From Bacteroidales bacterium (GTDB taxonomy: Bacteria > Bacteroidota > Bacteroidia > Bacteroidales > VadinHA17), in NCBI GenBank assembly GCA_029932855.1, contig JAOZPG010000015.1, forward strand, positions 1 to 64,000: a stretch of 64,000 nucleotides of DNA. Reading direction: 5' to 3'. Each line of letters begins with the position of its first letter. The first letter of the stretch is position 1. A model generated the notes under the pieces. That model was not told the DNA's origin, ran no database searches, and saw nothing but the letters and a program-made list of their open reading frames with translations. Below, in pieces: positions 41,026 through 51,929 of the stretch. The position numbers and the translations under genes were made by a program.

Positions 41026-42591
41026 ATGGAAAGAAGAGAGCTGTTAAAAAGTATTCAGTCTGACAATATATGGGATGTTATTGTAATTGGAGGAGGTGCA
41101 ACGGGCTTAGGGGCTGCTTTAGAAGCCACAACAAGATCTTACAAAACCTTGCTATTAGAACAATCTGATTTTACTATGGCTACTTCCAGCAGAAGCACTA
41201 AGCTTGTACATGGAGGTGTAAGGTATCTTGCCCAGGGGGATATTTTCTTAGTTCTTGAAGCCCTGAAGGAGAGGGGGCTTTTATTAAAAAATGCTCCACA
41301 TCTGGTTAAAAATCAAACTTTTCTTATCCCATCCTATAACTGGTGGACCAAACCATTTTATACACTGGGTTTAACATTCTACAATTTTCTTTCAGGGAAA
41401 TTGTCTTTTGGCTGGTCATTACCATTTTCAAGAAACAAGACAATCCTGAAAATGCCTGCACTTATAAAAAATAAATTAAGAGGAGGTGTTATATATCATG
41501 ATGGTCAGTTTGATGATTCAAGGTTAGGGATCAATCTGGTGCAGACAATAATAGAAAAGGGAGGAACGGCCCTGAATTATGTGAAAGTTAACAGTTTCTT
41601 AAAAAATAATGGAAAAATATCCGGTCTTGTTGCAACTGACCAGGAGACCGGAGAAGAATACCATATTAAGGCGAAAGTAGTTTTAAATGCAACAGGGGTT
41701 TTTACTGATGAAATAATGCAGAAAGACAATCCTGAAGCTGAACATATTGTAAAGCCAAGCCAGGGTGTGCATATAGTAATTGATAAAGAATTCCTGCAAT
41801 CCGATTATGCACTTATGATACCCAGGACACCCGACGGAAGAGTATTGTTTGCTGTGCCATGGTATAACAGGGTGATTCTTGGAACAACTGATATACCAAA
41901 AGATAAAGCATGTATTGAACCAGTGGCTACTGATGAAGAGATTGATTTTATACTGGAAACAGCAGGTCGCTACCTTGAAAAGAAACCAACAAGGGCAGAT
42001 GTTAAAAGCGTTTTTGCTGGTTTAAGGCCCCTGGCTGCACCAAAGAAAGAGAACGGGAAAACAAAAGAGATATCAAGGAAGCATAAGATCATTAGTTCAA
42101 AATCGGGTTTGGTTTCTATCATAGGAGGAAAGTGGACTACCTACAGGGAAATGGGGGAAGATGTTGTCGATAAGCTTTGTGCAGTTGCCGGTTTAGCTGA
42201 AAGTGAATCTGTAACGGAAGGACTACATATCCATGGATATAAAGAAGATGTTAATAAGGAAAATCCTTTGTATCCTTACGGTTCAGATCTGGATGAGATA
42301 GAAAAGCTGATAAAAGCAAAACCCGAACTGGGAGAATGGCTAAGTGAAGAACTAAAAATAAATAAAGCACAAGTTGTATGGGCTGTTAAAAAGGAATATG
42401 CAAGAACAGTTGAAGATGTTTTATCCCGGAGAGCCAGGGCTCTGATCCTTGATGCAAAGGAGAGTGTAAGGATAGCCCCGGTAGTAGCAGATATTATGGC
42501 TGATGAATTAGCTTATGATGAAAAATGGAAGAAAGACCAGCTTCTGAAATTCAATGAACTTGCAAAAAATTATATCCTAAATAATGTTTGA
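41026..42591 (+). CDS. glpD: Glycerol-3-phosphate dehydrogenase (FAD)
   Basis: DVIVIGGGATGLGAALEATTR, STKLVHGGVRYLAQGD, GGKWTTYREMGEDVVD. Confidence 0.95.
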   Translation: MERRELLKSIQSDNIWDVIVIGGGATGLGAALEATTRSYKTLLLEQSDFTMATSSRSTKLVHGGVRYLAQGDIFLVLEALKERGLLLKNAPHLVKNQTFLIPSYNWWTKPFYTLGLTFYNFLSGKLSFGWSLPFSRNKTILKMPALIKNKLRGGVIYHDGQFDDSRLGINLVQTIIEKGGTALNYVKVNSFLKNNGKISGLVATDQETGEEYHIKAKVVLNATGVFTDEIMQKDNPEAEHIVKPSQGVHIVIDKEFLQSDYALMIPRTPDGRVLFAVPWYNRVILGTTDIPKDKACIEPVATDEEIDFILETAGRYLEKKPTRADVKSVFAGLRPLAAPKKENGKTKEISRKHKIISSKSGLVSIIGGKWTTYREMGEDVVDKLCAVAGLAESESVTEGLHIHGYKEDVNKENPLYPYGSDLDEIEKLIKAKPELGEWLSEELKINKAQVVWAVKKEYARTVEDVLSRRARALILDAKESVRIAPVVADIMADELAYDEKWKKDQLLKFNELAKNYILNNV

Positions 42592-43921
42592 TTTTTTAAA
42601 AGCCCCACCTGCCAAACCTCTTATTGCCAAAGAGGAAATAGACAAGAAATATAAGAGATTACGCTTACAGGTTTTTATCGGGATCTTTGTTGGCTATGCA
42701 GGCTTTTATTTTATCCGCAAGAATTTTGCACTGGCAATGCCTAACCTTATTGATGAAGGTTTTACTAAAGGAGAATTAGGATTTGTATTTGCATTTTTAT
42801 CAATTGCCTATGGTTTAAGCAAATTTTTCATGGGGAATGTGTCAGACAGAAGTAATGTTAGGATATTTATGCCTTTAGGCCTGTTGCTCTCTGCCTTTAT
42901 AATGATATTTATGGGAGTTGTGCCGGTTGCAACAAGCTCTATATTATTAATGTCTGTTTTACTCTTCCTGAACGGATGGTTCCAGGGAATGGGCTGGCCT
43001 CCATCCGGAAGAACCATGGTTCACTGGTTTTCGTTAAGAGAGAGGGGAACCAAAATGTCGATATGGAATGTTGCACATAATGTTGGAGGTGCATTAATGC
43101 CAATACTGGCAATTCTGGGAATGGAATTATTTACTGACTGGCATGCCAAGTTTTATTTTCCCGGAATGGTGGCAGTAATTATTGCAATATTCATCTTTTT
43201 AATATTAAGAGACAGACCGGAATCATTAGGATTACCTTCCATCGAAGACTGGAGAGGAGATTATCCGAATAATAGCGGCTCCGGGACTAAATCAAAGAAT
43301 GGACTTTCGGCAAAGGAAATATTCACCAAACATATCTTCCCTAATAAATATTTGTGGTTTATTGCATTTGCAAATGCATTTGTTTATTTAGTGAGGTATG
43401 GCATTCAGGATTGGGCCCCAATATATCTTATTGAAGTAAAGGGATTTACTGAAGTAGAAAGTAGCTGGGCATATTCTGCTTATGAAATTGCTGCTATACC
43501 GGGTACATTAATATGTGGCTGGCTTAGTGACAAGGTTTTTAAAGGAAAGAGAGCCCCGGTAAGCATAATTTATATGGCATTGATCATTATTGCTGTTTTT
43601 GTTTATTGGAAGAATCCGGTTGGACACCCCATGGTAGATAATATTTGCCTTATCGCAATCGGCTTTTTAATATACGGTCCTGTAATGTTAATTGGAGTTC
43701 ATGCACTTGATCTTGTTAGTAAGGATGCAGCCGGGACAGCGGCGGGACTTACCGGATTGTTTGGGTACTTTATCGGGACATCTATATTGGCAAATATTGT
43801 TGGAGGACAAGTTATCGAGAATTATGGATGGCAGGGATATTTTTGGATGATGATATGTGCAAGTTTAGTAGCTATAGGATTAATTTCATTAACTATTAAA
43901 AGAAAGAAAAAAATAAATTAG
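42584..43921 (+). CDS. glpT: Glycerol-3-phosphate transporter (MFS, OPA family)
   Basis: GYAGFYFIRKNFALAMP, YGLSKFFMGNVSDRSN, NGWFQGMGWPPSGRTMVHWFS. Confidence 0.93.
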   Translation: MFDFLKAPPAKPLIAKEEIDKKYKRLRLQVFIGIFVGYAGFYFIRKNFALAMPNLIDEGFTKGELGFVFAFLSIAYGLSKFFMGNVSDRSNVRIFMPLGLLLSAFIMIFMGVVPVATSSILLMSVLLFLNGWFQGMGWPPSGRTMVHWFSLRERGTKMSIWNVAHNVGGALMPILAILGMELFTDWHAKFYFPGMVAVIIAIFIFLILRDRPESLGLPSIEDWRGDYPNNSGSGTKSKNGLSAKEIFTKHIFPNKYLWFIAFANAFVYLVRYGIQDWAPIYLIEVKGFTEVESSWAYSAYEIAAIPGTLICGWLSDKVFKGKRAPVSIIYMALIIIAVFVYWKNPVGHPMVDNICLIAIGFLIYGPVMLIGVHALDLVSKDAAGTAAGLTGLFGYFIGTSILANIVGGQVIENYGWQGYFWMMICASLVAIGLISLTIKRKKKIN

Positions 43922-43923
43922 AA

Positions 43924-45093
43924 ATGAGAAGTATATACACAGTAGTATTTTTTGCAATATTTGTTTTTTCAGCCTGTCATAGTGAAGATAAAAACAAAGC
44001 AGGAAACAATTATGAGGGGATAATTGTAAAAGAATTAAATGAAGGTGCCAGGCAGGTCAGGGATAATATGAAAAAAGATATTGTTATCGCTCACAGGGGC
44101 AGTACTTACTGGACACCTGAGGAAACTGAAGCTGCTTTCAGATGGGCAAGAAATATCGGGGCAGATTACCTGGAATTTGATATTCAATTAACAAAAGACA
44201 GCGTCCTGATAGCCTTTCATGATAATACACTGGGCCGAACCACAAATATTGCGGATGTTTTTCCTGGCAGGGCCGAACTTGAAATTAATGAATTCACATT
44301 AAAGGAACTGAGAAGCCTGGATGCAGGTTCGTCGTTCAATTCAGCAAATCCCGACAGAGCAAAGGATTCTTATGAAGGTCTTAAGATATTAAGCCTGGAA
44401 GATGTTGTTATGATAGCTGAAGGCTACAGGATAAAGAGTAATAAGGGACTGCCTGAACAGGAAATGGTTAACGGACAATGGACAGGCAATTATGTTTACG
44501 AAAAAGATCCGGATGATAATGGAAACAGGCCAGGCATATATATTGAAACAAAAAATCCAAAGCCGGGTGTTGAAAGGATACTGGCTGAAAAGCTCGGGGA
44601 ATTAGGATGGAATATTAATAAAGATCAGAAAGAGATAAGTGCGGAGGAAGGGAAAGTGAATATTGCCAATAGCCCTGCGCGTGTAATCCTCCAGTCCTTC
44701 TCTAAGGAAAGTATCACTAAACTGGAGCAGTATTTGCCCGGTATTCCTAAATGCTTCCTGCTTTGGAAAGCTAAAATGGAAGATGACCTGAAAGGGAATT
44801 ATATCAAAGCCATAAACTTCGGTGTAGACAATAATGTTCATATTATTGGTCCGAGTATTGCAGGGGAACCAAATAATTACGGAGAGCTTACAGCCGGCTG
44901 GATGGCAGAGCTTATCCACAGTTCAGGAATGCTGATACATCCATATACATTTGATACCGAAAAACAGCTAAATGATTATAATGACAGGGCAGATGGTGTA
45001 TTTACCAACAGGGCAGACCTGGCTTTGAAGTTTTACAGGAGGGAAAGTGATAAATCACCCCAGGAATGGCTAATAGAATTAGGATATCATTAA
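43924..45093 (+). CDS. Glycerophosphodiester phosphodiesterase family lipoprotein
   Basis: IVIAHRGSTYWTPEETEAAF, ADYLEFDIQLTKDSVLIAFHDNTLGRTTN. Confidence 0.93.
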   Translation: MRSIYTVVFFAIFVFSACHSEDKNKAGNNYEGIIVKELNEGARQVRDNMKKDIVIAHRGSTYWTPEETEAAFRWARNIGADYLEFDIQLTKDSVLIAFHDNTLGRTTNIADVFPGRAELEINEFTLKELRSLDAGSSFNSANPDRAKDSYEGLKILSLEDVVMIAEGYRIKSNKGLPEQEMVNGQWTGNYVYEKDPDDNGNRPGIYIETKNPKPGVERILAEKLGELGWNINKDQKEISAEEGKVNIANSPARVILQSFSKESITKLEQYLPGIPKCFLLWKAKMEDDLKGNYIKAINFGVDNNVHIIGPSIAGEPNNYGELTAGWMAELIHSSGMLIHPYTFDTEKQLNDYNDRADGVFTNRADLALKFYRRESDKSPQEWLIELGYH

Positions 45094-45270
45094 TGTAATA
45101 ATAAAAGTCTGAAGAGTGTAATCTGGATTTATACTTAATAATATTAATTTAATGTCAGAAGATTAAAATTCATTAAGTTTATAATCTAAAACTCAGTAGT
45201 TTTATAAATCAGAAACAGATATTTTGCAAATCATTAATCAATCATTATTCTTTAACTAAAATTTGAAATT

Positions 45271-47517
45271 ATGAGAAAACTTGTACTATTTTTTGCCTCT
45301 ATATTAATAGGGGGGATGTCTTTTGGACAGATATTTATTACAGAATTATCAGATCCAAATGATGACTATTCATTAAGGTATCTTGAACTCTATAATGCCG
45401 GCGATACGGATGTGGACCTGAATGCAGAGGGATATGGCCTGTTGCGTTATACTAATGCCAACACAGATCCACAACATACTATTTATCCTTTAACAGGTGT
45501 TATACCGGCAAAGGGATTTTATGTTGTGGCAAGATGGGCGGCTTATTTTAAGGAATTATACGGATTTCCACCAAATCAGGAGATTAGTAATTCCGGTAGC
45601 GTTATCGACAACAATGGTGACGACAAGACCCTGTTGTTAAAAATGGGTGCGGATACTGTTGTTATTGATATTTACGGAGTGCCTGGTATAGCTGCTTCCG
45701 GAACTTGTCAATGGTATCAGGATGGCAGGGCTGAAAGAAAAGCATCGGTAACAACCGGTAATTTGGGAGTCTGGGATGAAGCTAACTGGAATGTCTGGGG
45801 TGATAAAGATGCTACTGGTTGTACAAGCCATATCCATCAGGCGGTTAATACCGATGATGGTATTTACGATCCCGGATACTGGATAGGTCACGCGGTTACT
45901 TATGTTTCATTTGGAAGTATGATTTCACATGTTGACGAAGACGGATCATCAATAGAAGTTTGCGTTTATATCACAAATCCAGATGCTACTAATGCAACAA
46001 CTGTTGAAATTGATATGGATGCAGCGAGTACAGCAACTAACGGCACAGACTTTTCAAGTATTACATTCCCGCAAACACTTACATTCCCTGCAGGAAGCAG
46101 TGATAGTGTATGGGTAACGATTAATACTACTGCTGATACAGATGGTGAACTGGATGAAACAGTTATTCTGAATTTGCAAAATCCTGCAGGAGGAACATCT
46201 GTTGAACTGGGAAATATGCCCCAACATACAGTGTCAATCCTTGATAATGATCTGACGTCTCCTGCTAATGTTGGAGACCTTATCATTTCTGAAATAATGC
46301 AAAATCCTAATAAAGTTTACGATGATAAGGGAGAATGGTTTGAGATACATAATACAACTGCTGCCGATATTGATCTGTTAGGAATAAAATTTACAGACGA
46401 TGGGTATATGGCAGAGTCATTTCAAATAACCAGTTCATTGGTAATTCCAGCAGGGGGTTATTTATTATTTGCAAATAATGGTGATGCAGCTACAAACGGA
46501 AACCTGCCCACACCTGATTACGTATATGAACCTGGATTTCCTTTCCTGAGTAACGATTCTGATGGTCTTGTAATTCAGTGTGCCGGGTTTACCATCGATT
46601 CTGTAAACTGGGATGGCGGTCCTGTCTTTCCTGACCCGGACGGTGCAAGTATGTCTTTAATGGTTGATCACCTGAATTCTGTGGATAATGATAATGGTGC
46701 AAACTGGGAAACAGTTGATTTTGTATATGGTAAAGGCGATCATGGTACACCCGGATGTTCTAATGCTGCTGCCTGCAGCAATACCGTGATCAGTTCAGGT
46801 GAAGCAACGGATATTACATGTAATGACAGCATTGATGGAATGGTAAGTGTTATTGCTACCGGTTTCACTAATACTCTTAGTTACACCCTTACTCCAGGTG
46901 ATGTAACTAATGAAACTGGTGTATTTGAGGGCCTTGCTGCCGGTACATATTCTGTTAGCGTTACTGATGCGAACGGTTCAGCCCCTGAGTCTATCGGAGA
47001 CCTTGTGGTCAATGAACCTGCGGCTATCACCATTGACTCTGAAACAGCTGTTGATGTTTCTGTCAGCGGTGCCAGCGATGGTAGTATAACTGTTACTGCT
47101 TCAGGTGGTACAGGTGATCTTGTATATACTCTTAGCACAAATGATGCAAATACTACAGGTGTATTTGAAGGTCTTGGTGAAGGAGCTTATACCGTATCTG
47201 TTTCTGATGCTAACACTTGCGGTCCCGTTGTATCTGAAGCTTTAGTTATTGCTGTAGCTGTTTCAGTTGATCAGAATGAAATGAATAGCTTCTCAATATA
47301 TCCTAACCCGGTGAATAATGGCAGCTTTACTGTTGTTTCTGCCAGCGGTGCTGATATGTCTGTTCAGATATATAACCTGATCGGTAAGCAGGTGTATCAC
47401 AAAAAATCACTGTTCAGCGGTGAGAAAATTGATGTTTCTGATATGGATGCCGGAATATATTTATTAAAGATCAATGAGAAAGGTGAGATATCATCTTATA
47501 AACTGATAATTCAATAA
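45271..47517 (+). CDS. Lamin-tail domain/Calx-beta/SprB-repeat protein with T9SS sorting domain
   Basis: IFITELSDPNDDYSLRYLELYN and LIISEIMQNPNKVYDDKGEWFEIHN (LTD); Calx-beta-like segment; two SprB-like repeats; SIYPNPVNNGSFTVVS...GIYLLKI C-terminus. Confidence 0.8.
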   Translation: MRKLVLFFASILIGGMSFGQIFITELSDPNDDYSLRYLELYNAGDTDVDLNAEGYGLLRYTNANTDPQHTIYPLTGVIPAKGFYVVARWAAYFKELYGFPPNQEISNSGSVIDNNGDDKTLLLKMGADTVVIDIYGVPGIAASGTCQWYQDGRAERKASVTTGNLGVWDEANWNVWGDKDATGCTSHIHQAVNTDDGIYDPGYWIGHAVTYVSFGSMISHVDEDGSSIEVCVYITNPDATNATTVEIDMDAASTATNGTDFSSITFPQTLTFPAGSSDSVWVTINTTADTDGELDETVILNLQNPAGGTSVELGNMPQHTVSILDNDLTSPANVGDLIISEIMQNPNKVYDDKGEWFEIHNTTAADIDLLGIKFTDDGYMAESFQITSSLVIPAGGYLLFANNGDAATNGNLPTPDYVYEPGFPFLSNDSDGLVIQCAGFTIDSVNWDGGPVFPDPDGASMSLMVDHLNSVDNDNGANWETVDFVYGKGDHGTPGCSNAAACSNTVISSGEATDITCNDSIDGMVSVIATGFTNTLSYTLTPGDVTNETGVFEGLAAGTYSVSVTDANGSAPESIGDLVVNEPAAITIDSETAVDVSVSGASDGSITVTASGGTGDLVYTLSTNDANTTGVFEGLGEGAYTVSVSDANTCGPVVSEALVIAVAVSVDQNEMNSFSIYPNPVNNGSFTVVSASGADMSVQIYNLIGKQVYHKKSLFSGEKIDVSDMDAGIYLLKINEKGEISSYKLIIQ

Positions 47518-47540
47518 AAGACCGGATAAAACAAGTTAGA

Positions 47541-47580
47541 AGAGGGCTGTCTCAGGATATTGAGACAGCCCTCTTTTTTA
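47541..47580 (+). terminator. Rho-independent terminator
   Basis: AGAGGGCTGTCTCA-ggatat-TGAGACAGCCCTCT followed by T run. Confidence 0.92.
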
Positions 47581-47620
47581 TGAGGTTAAATAAGACTGGA
47601 TTAATAACGAAATATTACTT

Positions 47621-49432
47621 TTGTTTAATAAATACCGCTTAGAAATGTTTATAGACAAAAGATCATTACAAAACACTATTCTATATTTTTTACTGCTTCT
47701 TGTTTTTTCTTCGTGCAGATCCAAAGAGCTTAATATAACTATACTTCAGACATCTGATGTGCATGCTGCCATATTTCCCTACGATTTTATTAGGGCAAAG
47801 GAAACGGATCATTCCCTGGCTCAGGTTCATAGCTATGTTAAGAAGATGAGAAAGACGGGAAACCAGGAAGTGATTCTGCTTGATAACGGTGATATATTGC
47901 AGGGTCAGCCAACTGTGTACTATTCAAACTATGAAGAGCCTGAACTAGCGCATATATGCAGCCGGGTGATGAATTATATGCACTATGATGCCGGCACGGT
48001 GGGTAATCATGATATTGAAGCCGGCCACAGCGTATATGATAAGATTGTAAAAGAATTTGATTTTCCCTGGCTTGCAGCTAATGCAGTCGATACTGAGACA
48101 GGTGAGCCTTACTTCGAACCATATACGGTAATATATAAAAAAGGTGTTAAAATAGTTGTTTTCGGACTTATAACACCGGGTATTCCAAAATGGTTACCCG
48201 AAGAACTGTGGAAGGGTATAGAGTTCAAAGATATGGTTGAGACCGCCGGGGAATGGGTGCCGGCCATCATAGAAGATGAGAACCCCGACATACTGGTGGG
48301 ACTGTTTCATGCAGGCCATGATGCTTCTTACGGTGGAGTATCGGCCGGGGATTATTTAAATGAGAATGCATCACTAAGGGTGGTACAGGAAGTACCGGGT
48401 TTTGATATTGTATTTATAGGTCATGATCATGATGTGTATAAAGAATGGGTGGAATCTGTTGACGGAAGTAAAGTGCTGGTGCTTGATCCGGGAAGCAGTG
48501 CCCGCTATATTTCAAGTGCAAGTATTAAACTTGAATACGAGGGCAAAGGGAAGTCGCGATCATATAAAAAGCAAATATCAGGCAGGCTGCTTGAAACATC
48601 CGGGCTTGATCCTGACAAGTCTTTTATGAAGAAGTTTTCTTCTTATAGCAGCAAGATAGATCTGTATGTCTCAAGAAAGGTGGGTGAGACAGACAGGGCA
48701 TTAAATTCAACGGATGCACTTTTCGGAGACAGTCCCTTTGGCGATCTTATTCATTCTGTGCAGCTTGAGCTGTCGGGAGCCGATATTTCTTTCACTGCCC
48801 CATTATCAATAAACGCAAGGCTTGATTCAGGTAATCTGCTTGTTAAAGATATGTTTCAGCTCTACAGGTTTGAAAATTTTCTTTATACTATGATGTTATC
48901 CGGAAAAGAAGTTCATGATTATCTCGAATACTCCTATGAGCTGTGGTTTAACACTATGCAGTCGGATAAGGATGATCTCCTGAAGTTTATTGTGGATGAG
49001 AAGGGCAGGCCCCTTAAGCATGAAAGATATCCTGTTTACAGGCTGGCAAATGCGTACTACAATTTCGATTCTGCTGAGGGTATTGAATATATTGTGGATG
49101 TGTCAAAAAAAATTGGGGAGAGGGTTGAGATACTTTCAATGACAGATGGTTCGGTTTTTGAACCCGGTGGCAGTTATAGCGTTGCTATAAATTCTTACAG
49201 GGCTAATGGCGGTGGGGGACATCTGACAGTGGGAGCAGGTATCCCGCGGGAGGAACTGGCTGATCGCATATTGAATTCCACAAGCAGGGACCTGAGGTAT
49301 TATTTAATGAAGTGGATAGAGAGTAACAGCCCCCTGAGCCCTGAAGCAAACATGAACTGGAAAGTGATTCCCCGGGATTGGTGGGAAAAAGCATATAAAA
49401 GGGATTATGAACTTTTGTTTAAAGGAGAATAA
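47621..49432 (+). CDS. 5'-nucleotidase/2',3'-cyclic phosphodiesterase-like metallophosphatase (lipoprotein)
   Basis: ILQTSDVHAAIFP, LLDNGDILQGQP, GTVGNHDIEAG, IGHDHDVY motifs; C-terminal 5'-nucleotidase domain. Confidence 0.88.
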   Translation: MFNKYRLEMFIDKRSLQNTILYFLLLLVFSSCRSKELNITILQTSDVHAAIFPYDFIRAKETDHSLAQVHSYVKKMRKTGNQEVILLDNGDILQGQPTVYYSNYEEPELAHICSRVMNYMHYDAGTVGNHDIEAGHSVYDKIVKEFDFPWLAANAVDTETGEPYFEPYTVIYKKGVKIVVFGLITPGIPKWLPEELWKGIEFKDMVETAGEWVPAIIEDENPDILVGLFHAGHDASYGGVSAGDYLNENASLRVVQEVPGFDIVFIGHDHDVYKEWVESVDGSKVLVLDPGSSARYISSASIKLEYEGKGKSRSYKKQISGRLLETSGLDPDKSFMKKFSSYSSKIDLYVSRKVGETDRALNSTDALFGDSPFGDLIHSVQLELSGADISFTAPLSINARLDSGNLLVKDMFQLYRFENFLYTMMLSGKEVHDYLEYSYELWFNTMQSDKDDLLKFIVDEKGRPLKHERYPVYRLANAYYNFDSAEGIEYIVDVSKKIGERVEILSMTDGSVFEPGGSYSVAINSYRANGGGGHLTVGAGIPREELADRILNSTSRDLRYYLMKWIESNSPLSPEANMNWKVIPRDWWEKAYKRDYELLFKGE

Positions 49433-49449
49433 CCATATTTTTTTAGATT

Positions 49450-50382
49450 ATGCAACAAATGAAAATATTACCAGGATTAAGCCTGTTATTACTGATTACT
49501 TCTCTCTTTATTGCGGGCTGTAAAATCCCATCAAATACTAAAGAATATGCCTGCTCAGCCACTGATACGGCTATAGTTGTCAGCCCCCTGGTCTTTATTG
49601 AAAAGCTTCCAGGGGAAGTAATGGAAACATCGGGACTGATGATTTATGACAGTCTGATATGGACCATTAATGACAGTGGTGGTGAGAATGTTGTTTACGG
49701 GCTGAACATGCAAAGCGGGAAGATAGAGCGAAGGATAAGGATAAAGAATGCCGTGAATCATGACTGGGAAGCTATGGCAAGGGATTCTGCTTATGTGTAT
49801 ATCGCAGATGCCGGAAATAACCATGGTACGCGTAGCGATCTGTGCATATATAAAATTGACTTGTCTGCTTTCGATTCAGCATACAAGGAAGTTGAGGCTG
49901 AAGTGATATATTTTTCCTGGCCGGGACAGAAGAGTTTTATTAAGGCTACAAATAGTAATCCATGGGACTGTGAGGCGATGTTGAGTTACGGTGACAGCCT
50001 TGTGCTTTTTTCCAAGGACTGGGTAAACCAGACCAGCAGGATGTATGTTATTTCAAAGGAGGCCGGAGATCAGGCTGCCGTCTATCACTCTGGTTGTGAT
50101 GTAGGTGTACTGGTTACCGGGGCTGATCTTAGTCCCGATAAAAAAAGCATGGTGCTGTCGGCATATAGCGATTATGATCCTTACCTCCTGCTTTTTGAGA
50201 ATTTTGAGGGAATTAACTTTTTCAGCGGTTCGGTCAGAAAATTTATCTATCCGGCATTTCATGATACCCAGACAGAGGGGATTTGTTTCACCGGAAATGA
50301 TACTCTGCTGATATCTGCCGAAAAGTCCAGATCATTTAAGCAGGCAGTTTATATCTTTTCCCTTTCCTCCCTTGATCTTTAA
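49450..50382 (+). CDS. Lipoprotein with predicted beta-propeller-like fold, unknown function
   Basis: Lipobox LFIAGCK; ETSGLMIYDSLIWTINDSGGENVVYGLN... resembles uncharacterised Bacteroidota propeller-like proteins. Confidence 0.5.
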   Translation: MQQMKILPGLSLLLLITSLFIAGCKIPSNTKEYACSATDTAIVVSPLVFIEKLPGEVMETSGLMIYDSLIWTINDSGGENVVYGLNMQSGKIERRIRIKNAVNHDWEAMARDSAYVYIADAGNNHGTRSDLCIYKIDLSAFDSAYKEVEAEVIYFSWPGQKSFIKATNSNPWDCEAMLSYGDSLVLFSKDWVNQTSRMYVISKEAGDQAAVYHSGCDVGVLVTGADLSPDKKSMVLSAYSDYDPYLLLFENFEGINFFSGSVRKFIYPAFHDTQTEGICFTGNDTLLISAEKSRSFKQAVYIFSLSSLDL

Positions 50383-50394
50383 TGTCCAGTATTC

Positions 50395-51825
50395 TTATTT
50401 CCTGTAATCAAAAGGTGGTTCCCTGTCTCCCAGTAATGGCTTATAAACAAAATCCACACCTCTTTTTTCAAGGAATTCATTCTTTATGCCTGTTATGATC
50501 TCAGGATCCGAATAAATGTCTGCCGCTGATAATGCTATGGCTTTGGCAGCATTGATCATCGCTTTCATGGCAATTGAAGTTCCTCCGCATGAAACAGCCT
50601 GCCAGCTGTGAGCTGGTGTTCCAGGTACCCAGACGGCAGTTATAAGTCCGGCTGTGGGAACCATCCAGCTAACATCTCCCACATCGGAAGAAGCAGGAGA
50701 TGCATAGGATTGAAAGGGAAGGATACTCTCAGCCATACTCATGGCTTTAATGCTTCCATTTAGAGTGAGCCTGATCTTTTCTGCATATTCCTTCTCCTGC
50801 TTATCGTAAATAACGCCTCCTACCTTTCTGAGGTTCTTATCCATTATCTCAGAAAGTTTAATGTTTGGAAGAACAGGATATACGCCGCCCATTATCTCAT
50901 ATGTCATTTTTGTACCCGTCCCCAGTGCTGCTCCTTCAGCAGCTTTTAATATTCTGTCAAATATTTGATTAAGCTCTTTAACATTCTTATATCTCACATA
51001 ATAATATACCTCTGCAAATGAAGGGACAACATTTGGAGCATCTCCTCCCTTGGTTATTACATAATGTATCCTGGCCTTATCAGGAATATGTTCCCTCATC
51101 ATGTTTACCATATAGTCAAGTGCTTCAACGGCATCCAGTGCAGAACGACCTTTTTCCGGTGAGCCTGCAGCATGTGAGGCAATTCCATAATACCTGAACT
51201 TTACAGATATATTGGCATTTGTTGTTCCCGGGCTTGCAGCGTTCATATCGGCCGGGTGCCAGTGCAGGGCAATATCCAGATTATCAAAGACTCCCTCTCT
51301 GACCATATAAACTTTTCCCGAACCACCTTCTTCTGCTGGTGTACCAAAGAATTTAATGGTTCCCGGGGTATTAGTGTCTTCTAACCAGTGTTTTACAGCT
51401 ATAGCCGCTGCTGCCGAGGCAACACCGAAAACATGATGACCGCAGCCATGACCCGGAGCACCTTCTATAACAGCTTTCTTTTCTGGAATGGCTAATTGTG
51501 ACATAGCCGGAAGAGCATCATATTCACCAATTATTCCTATAAGCGGTGTACCTTGTCCGTAGGTGGCTACAAAGGCGGTTGGAAGGCCTGCAACTCCTTT
51601 TTCAATTTTAAATCCTTCTTTAGCCAATAATGCCTGCAGCTTTGCGGAACTCTCAAATTCAAGGTATCCCAGTTCAGGATTGTTCCATATATCCATAGCA
51701 AGTTTCTCATATTCCTTTTTATTCCTGTCAAGAAAAGCTCCAATTTCCTTCTTAGTATTCTGAGAGTGTAGCTGAAATATGTTTAGAAGAAAAATTAATA
51801 TTGCCAGATGGATTTGTGTTTTCAT
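50395..51825 (-). CDS. M20 family amidohydrolase (AbgB-like)
   Basis: GIIGEYDALPAMSQ, GHGCGHHVFGVA, PAEEGGSGKVYMV, ALHWHPAD motifs; signal peptide. Confidence 0.85.
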   Translation of the reverse strand: MKTQIHLAILIFLLNIFQLHSQNTKKEIGAFLDRNKKEYEKLAMDIWNNPELGYLEFESSAKLQALLAKEGFKIEKGVAGLPTAFVATYGQGTPLIGIIGEYDALPAMSQLAIPEKKAVIEGAPGHGCGHHVFGVASAAAAIAVKHWLEDTNTPGTIKFFGTPAEEGGSGKVYMVREGVFDNLDIALHWHPADMNAASPGTTNANISVKFRYYGIASHAAGSPEKGRSALDAVEALDYMVNMMREHIPDKARIHYVITKGGDAPNVVPSFAEVYYYVRYKNVKELNQIFDRILKAAEGAALGTGTKMTYEIMGGVYPVLPNIKLSEIMDKNLRKVGGVIYDKQEKEYAEKIRLTLNGSIKAMSMAESILPFQSYASPASSDVGDVSWMVPTAGLITAVWVPGTPAHSWQAVSCGGTSIAMKAMINAAKAIALSAADIYSDPEIITGIKNEFLEKRGVDFVYKPLLGDREPPFDYRK

Positions 51826-51929
51826 GTTGTTTTAGTGTTGTGTTAAGCTTATTGTTCTCCTCATCTAAGGTGAAAGGCTGCTAAAATTATTAAATTTGCA
51901 GTTAACTAAAGCAAATTGCAGCTAAAAAC

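Noticed and set aside
49450-50382. Phytase or SdiA-regulated-type protein call
   Set aside because: Overall pattern is propeller-like but no diagnostic catalytic motif could be recognised; left as unknown lipoprotein.
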